Source of the DNA: JAATGI01 sp036510675
GTDB lineage: Bacteria > Pseudomonadota > Alphaproteobacteria > ATCC43930 > CGMCC-115725
Length of the DNA: 25,654 nt
Direction of reading: 5' to 3'
NCBI GenBank assembly: GCA_036510675.1
Contig: DATCDN010000113.1
Span: 1 to 25,654 of the forward strand
Under the pieces are notes generated by a model that saw only the letters and a list, made by a program, of their open reading frames with translations, did not search any database and had not been told where the DNA came from. The position numbers and the translations under genes were made by a program. This document shows, piece after piece, positions 24,316 through 25,654 of the stretch. Within the stretch, counting starts at the first letter, position 1. Every line of letters starts with the position of its first letter.

Positions 24316-25314
24316 ATGACCCAGATTTGCACGCATCGCATCGATCATCCGGTTGCCTGGACCAGCGCCGCCACCAACGGCAAGGAGGGCCTGGTGCGGC
24401 GGCTGACGGGCACGGAGGTCGCGGCGCTCGATGAATTGGTGGCGAAGACGCGGCACTTGCCCGCGACCGAAGTGACGCGGGCCGATTTCGACCATCCAGC
24501 CGTCGCGGCGCTGATGGCGCGGACGCGCGCCGCGCTGCTCGACGGGCACGGCGCGATCATCCTGGCGCATCCCTCGCTCGACCGGTCGCGGCTCGACGAT
24601 TACCAGCGGCTTTATTGGGGCCTCGGGACCCACCTCGGCACCGGCGTCGCGCAAAGCACCAAGGGCGACAAGATCGGCCGGGTCGAGAAGCTCGACGACA
24701 ATCCGACCGGGCGCGGCTATCTCGGCGACCAGGAGCTGCGGCCGCACACCGATTTCCACGAGATCATGTCGCTGGCCTCGGTTGAGTGCGCGGCCCAGGG
24801 AGGCGAGAGCGGCCTCGTCAGCAGCGTCGCCCTGCATAATGAAATGCTGGCGACGCGGCCGGATTTATTGCCGGCGCTCTATGAGGGGTTCTATCACGGC
24901 TACAACCCCAAGGCCGGCACCATCGGGCCGAAAGTCTCGGCGCATAAGGTGCCGATCTTCTGTTATGTCGATGGCCAAGTCAGTTGCTACTACCACACCA
25001 TCTTCATGCGCTTCGCGTCGGAGATTCTGGGCCAGCCCTTCCCGCCCGCGCTGACCGAGGCGATGGCCTATCTGAACCAGCTCGCGGTGCGGCCGGACAT
25101 TCAGGCCAATTTCACATTGGCGCCGGGCGAGATGCTGTTCTGGCACAATTGGACCAATTTCCATTCGCGCACCCGGTTCCAGAACTCGCAGACCCAACGG
25201 CGCCTGCTGTTGCGGCTATGGCTCAATATCGAGCAAGGCCGCCACGTCGCCCCCGAGATCGCGGAGCGCGCCAGGCTGATCGACCGCGACCACGAGGAGC
25301 GGCGCGCGGCATAG
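24316..25314 (+). CDS. TauD/TfdA-family Fe(II)/2-oxoglutarate dioxygenase
   Basis: The 332-residue protein carries the jelly-roll dioxygenase facial triad: HTDFHE (His144, Asp146) and distal His283 in NFHSRTRFQN. Arg296 or Arg300, in QRRLLLRLWLN, is positioned to bind 2-oxoglutarate. These enzymes hydroxylate small molecules using O2; substrates range from taurine to gamma-butyrobetaine and cannot be predicted here. ATG 24316 is chosen over an upstream frame start at 24262 because GAGG is 7 bases ahead of it. It is divergent from the secreted-protein gene across 75 bases and followed by a toxin relic and IS end. Confidence 0.87.
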   Translation: MTQICTHRIDHPVAWTSAATNGKEGLVRRLTGTEVAALDELVAKTRHLPATEVTRADFDHPAVAALMARTRAALLDGHGAIILAHPSLDRSRLDDYQRLYWGLGTHLGTGVAQSTKGDKIGRVEKLDDNPTGRGYLGDQELRPHTDFHEIMSLASVECAAQGGESGLVSSVALHNEMLATRPDLLPALYEGFYHGYNPKAGTIGPKVSAHKVPIFCYVDGQVSCYYHTIFMRFASEILGQPFPPALTEAMAYLNQLAVRPDIQANFTLAPGEMLFWHNWTNFHSRTRFQNSQTQRRLLLRLWLNIEQGRHVAPEIAERARLIDRDHEERRAA

Positions 25315-25361
25315 CGGTTTTCACCGAGGAATTTATCCGACAGCGGCATGGCGGAGCATAG

Positions 25362-25496
25362 CCGGCGGCTATCTGGTCGCGCGACGCGCAGAGCGATCTC
25401 GCCGAAATCTGGGACTATTACCAAAAGACGGCCGGGCCGCGTACGGCGGAAAAGATCACCCGCGACCTCGCCGAGGCTGCGGATTTTCTGCGATAG
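25362..25496 (+). pseudogene. ParE/RelE-family toxin N-terminal remnant
   Basis: This frame reads AAIWSRDAQSDLAEIWDYYQKTAGPRTAEKITRDLAEAADFLR then TAG. It closely resembles the N-terminal half of ParE toxins (WS..A..DL.EIWDYI). There is no start codon: a TAG directly precedes the frame at 25359-25361. The C-terminal half that contains the ParE core strands is missing. No antitoxin gene is seen upstream. It is a decayed toxin gene beside an IS element. Confidence 0.75.
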
Positions 25497-25530
25497 CGCG
25501 CGAACTTTTGCTTGCTAGAGTCTGATCCAT

Positions 25531-25654
25531 CTAGATTGAAGCGTATCCGGAGTTTCTGAGGTAGTTGGCGCATTCTTGGGATGAGAAGGCGTTGAGCAGG
25601 GTTCCGATGCGTTTCCATGTTGTCTCGACGGTTCGCTCGGCGGCTTTTCGCAGC
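25531..25654 (-). mobile_element. IS630-family transposase, C-terminal end (runs off window)
   Basis: Translating the minus strand from the right edge gives 40 residues ending in a TAG stop. The stretch KAAERTVETTWKRIGTLL and the terminal NAFSSQECANYLRNSGYASI are typical of the extreme C terminus of IS630-type DDE transposases. The catalytic domain lies outside the window. The IS end probably falls within about 25516-25530, where GAGTCTGATCC follows a TA dinucleotide; IS630 elements target TA. Base composition is lower in GC than neighbouring genes, consistent with a mobile origin. Confidence 0.8.

Noticed and set aside
24241..24837. 200-codon N-terminal extension of the small secreted protein
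   Set aside because: The extension is antisense to the dioxygenase gene, and a signal peptide plus good ribosome site mark ATG 24240 as the true start.

Overview
The window is GC-rich, densely coded chromosomal DNA, most likely from an alphaproteobacterium (Rhodospirillales-like by gene content; genus not determinable). The pointers are a dusB/nifR3-ntrB pair, a DUF1489 gene, a regulator-like gene directly upstream of metK, and the long form of S-adenosylhomocysteinase. No rRNA, tRNA or CRISPR was seen. No gene-free stretch exceeds about 300 bases; the longest, 13981-14264, holds a cluster of palindromic repeats.

Left part (1-7.8 kb). On the minus strand lie ntrB (cut by the window edge), dusB, a YpjD/CcsA-like membrane protein and a GmhB-like HAD phosphatase. 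An AhpD-like gene on the plus strand converges on panC and overlaps its 3' end. A secreted tannase/feruloyl-esterase family enzyme follows. A GT2 glycosyltransferase and a TVP38/DedA-like membrane protein are then translationally coupled on the plus strand.

Middle (7.9-14 kb). An AlaC-type aminotransferase is followed by a stand-alone acetolactate-synthase-like ThDP enzyme paired with a NIPSNAP protein. Next come a vapBC toxin-antitoxin pair with a palindromic promoter, a class II aldolase/adducin protein, and a GT2-GtrA fusion.

Methyl-cycle block (14.2-20.4 kb, all minus strand). Read in transcription order, it holds an unusual HTH-methyltransferase-like fusion protein, metK, ahcY, a MetF-like methylenetetrahydrofolate reductase and a citryl-CoA lyase-like protein. 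The first four link SAM synthesis, SAH removal and methyl-group supply. The fusion protein at the head is the best candidate here for an undescribed regulator; a good promoter and a leader hairpin precede it. REPIN-like hairpins separate several of these genes.

Right part (20.4-25.6 kb). A lower-GC gene of unknown function, DUF1489 and hicAB form a minus-strand accessory patch. After it come aidB, a small secreted protein, a TauD/TfdA-type dioxygenase, a ParE toxin remnant and the 3' end of an IS630-family transposase running off the window. Two intact toxin-antitoxin pairs, one toxin relic and an IS end suggest moderate mobile-element traffic in an otherwise housekeeping region.
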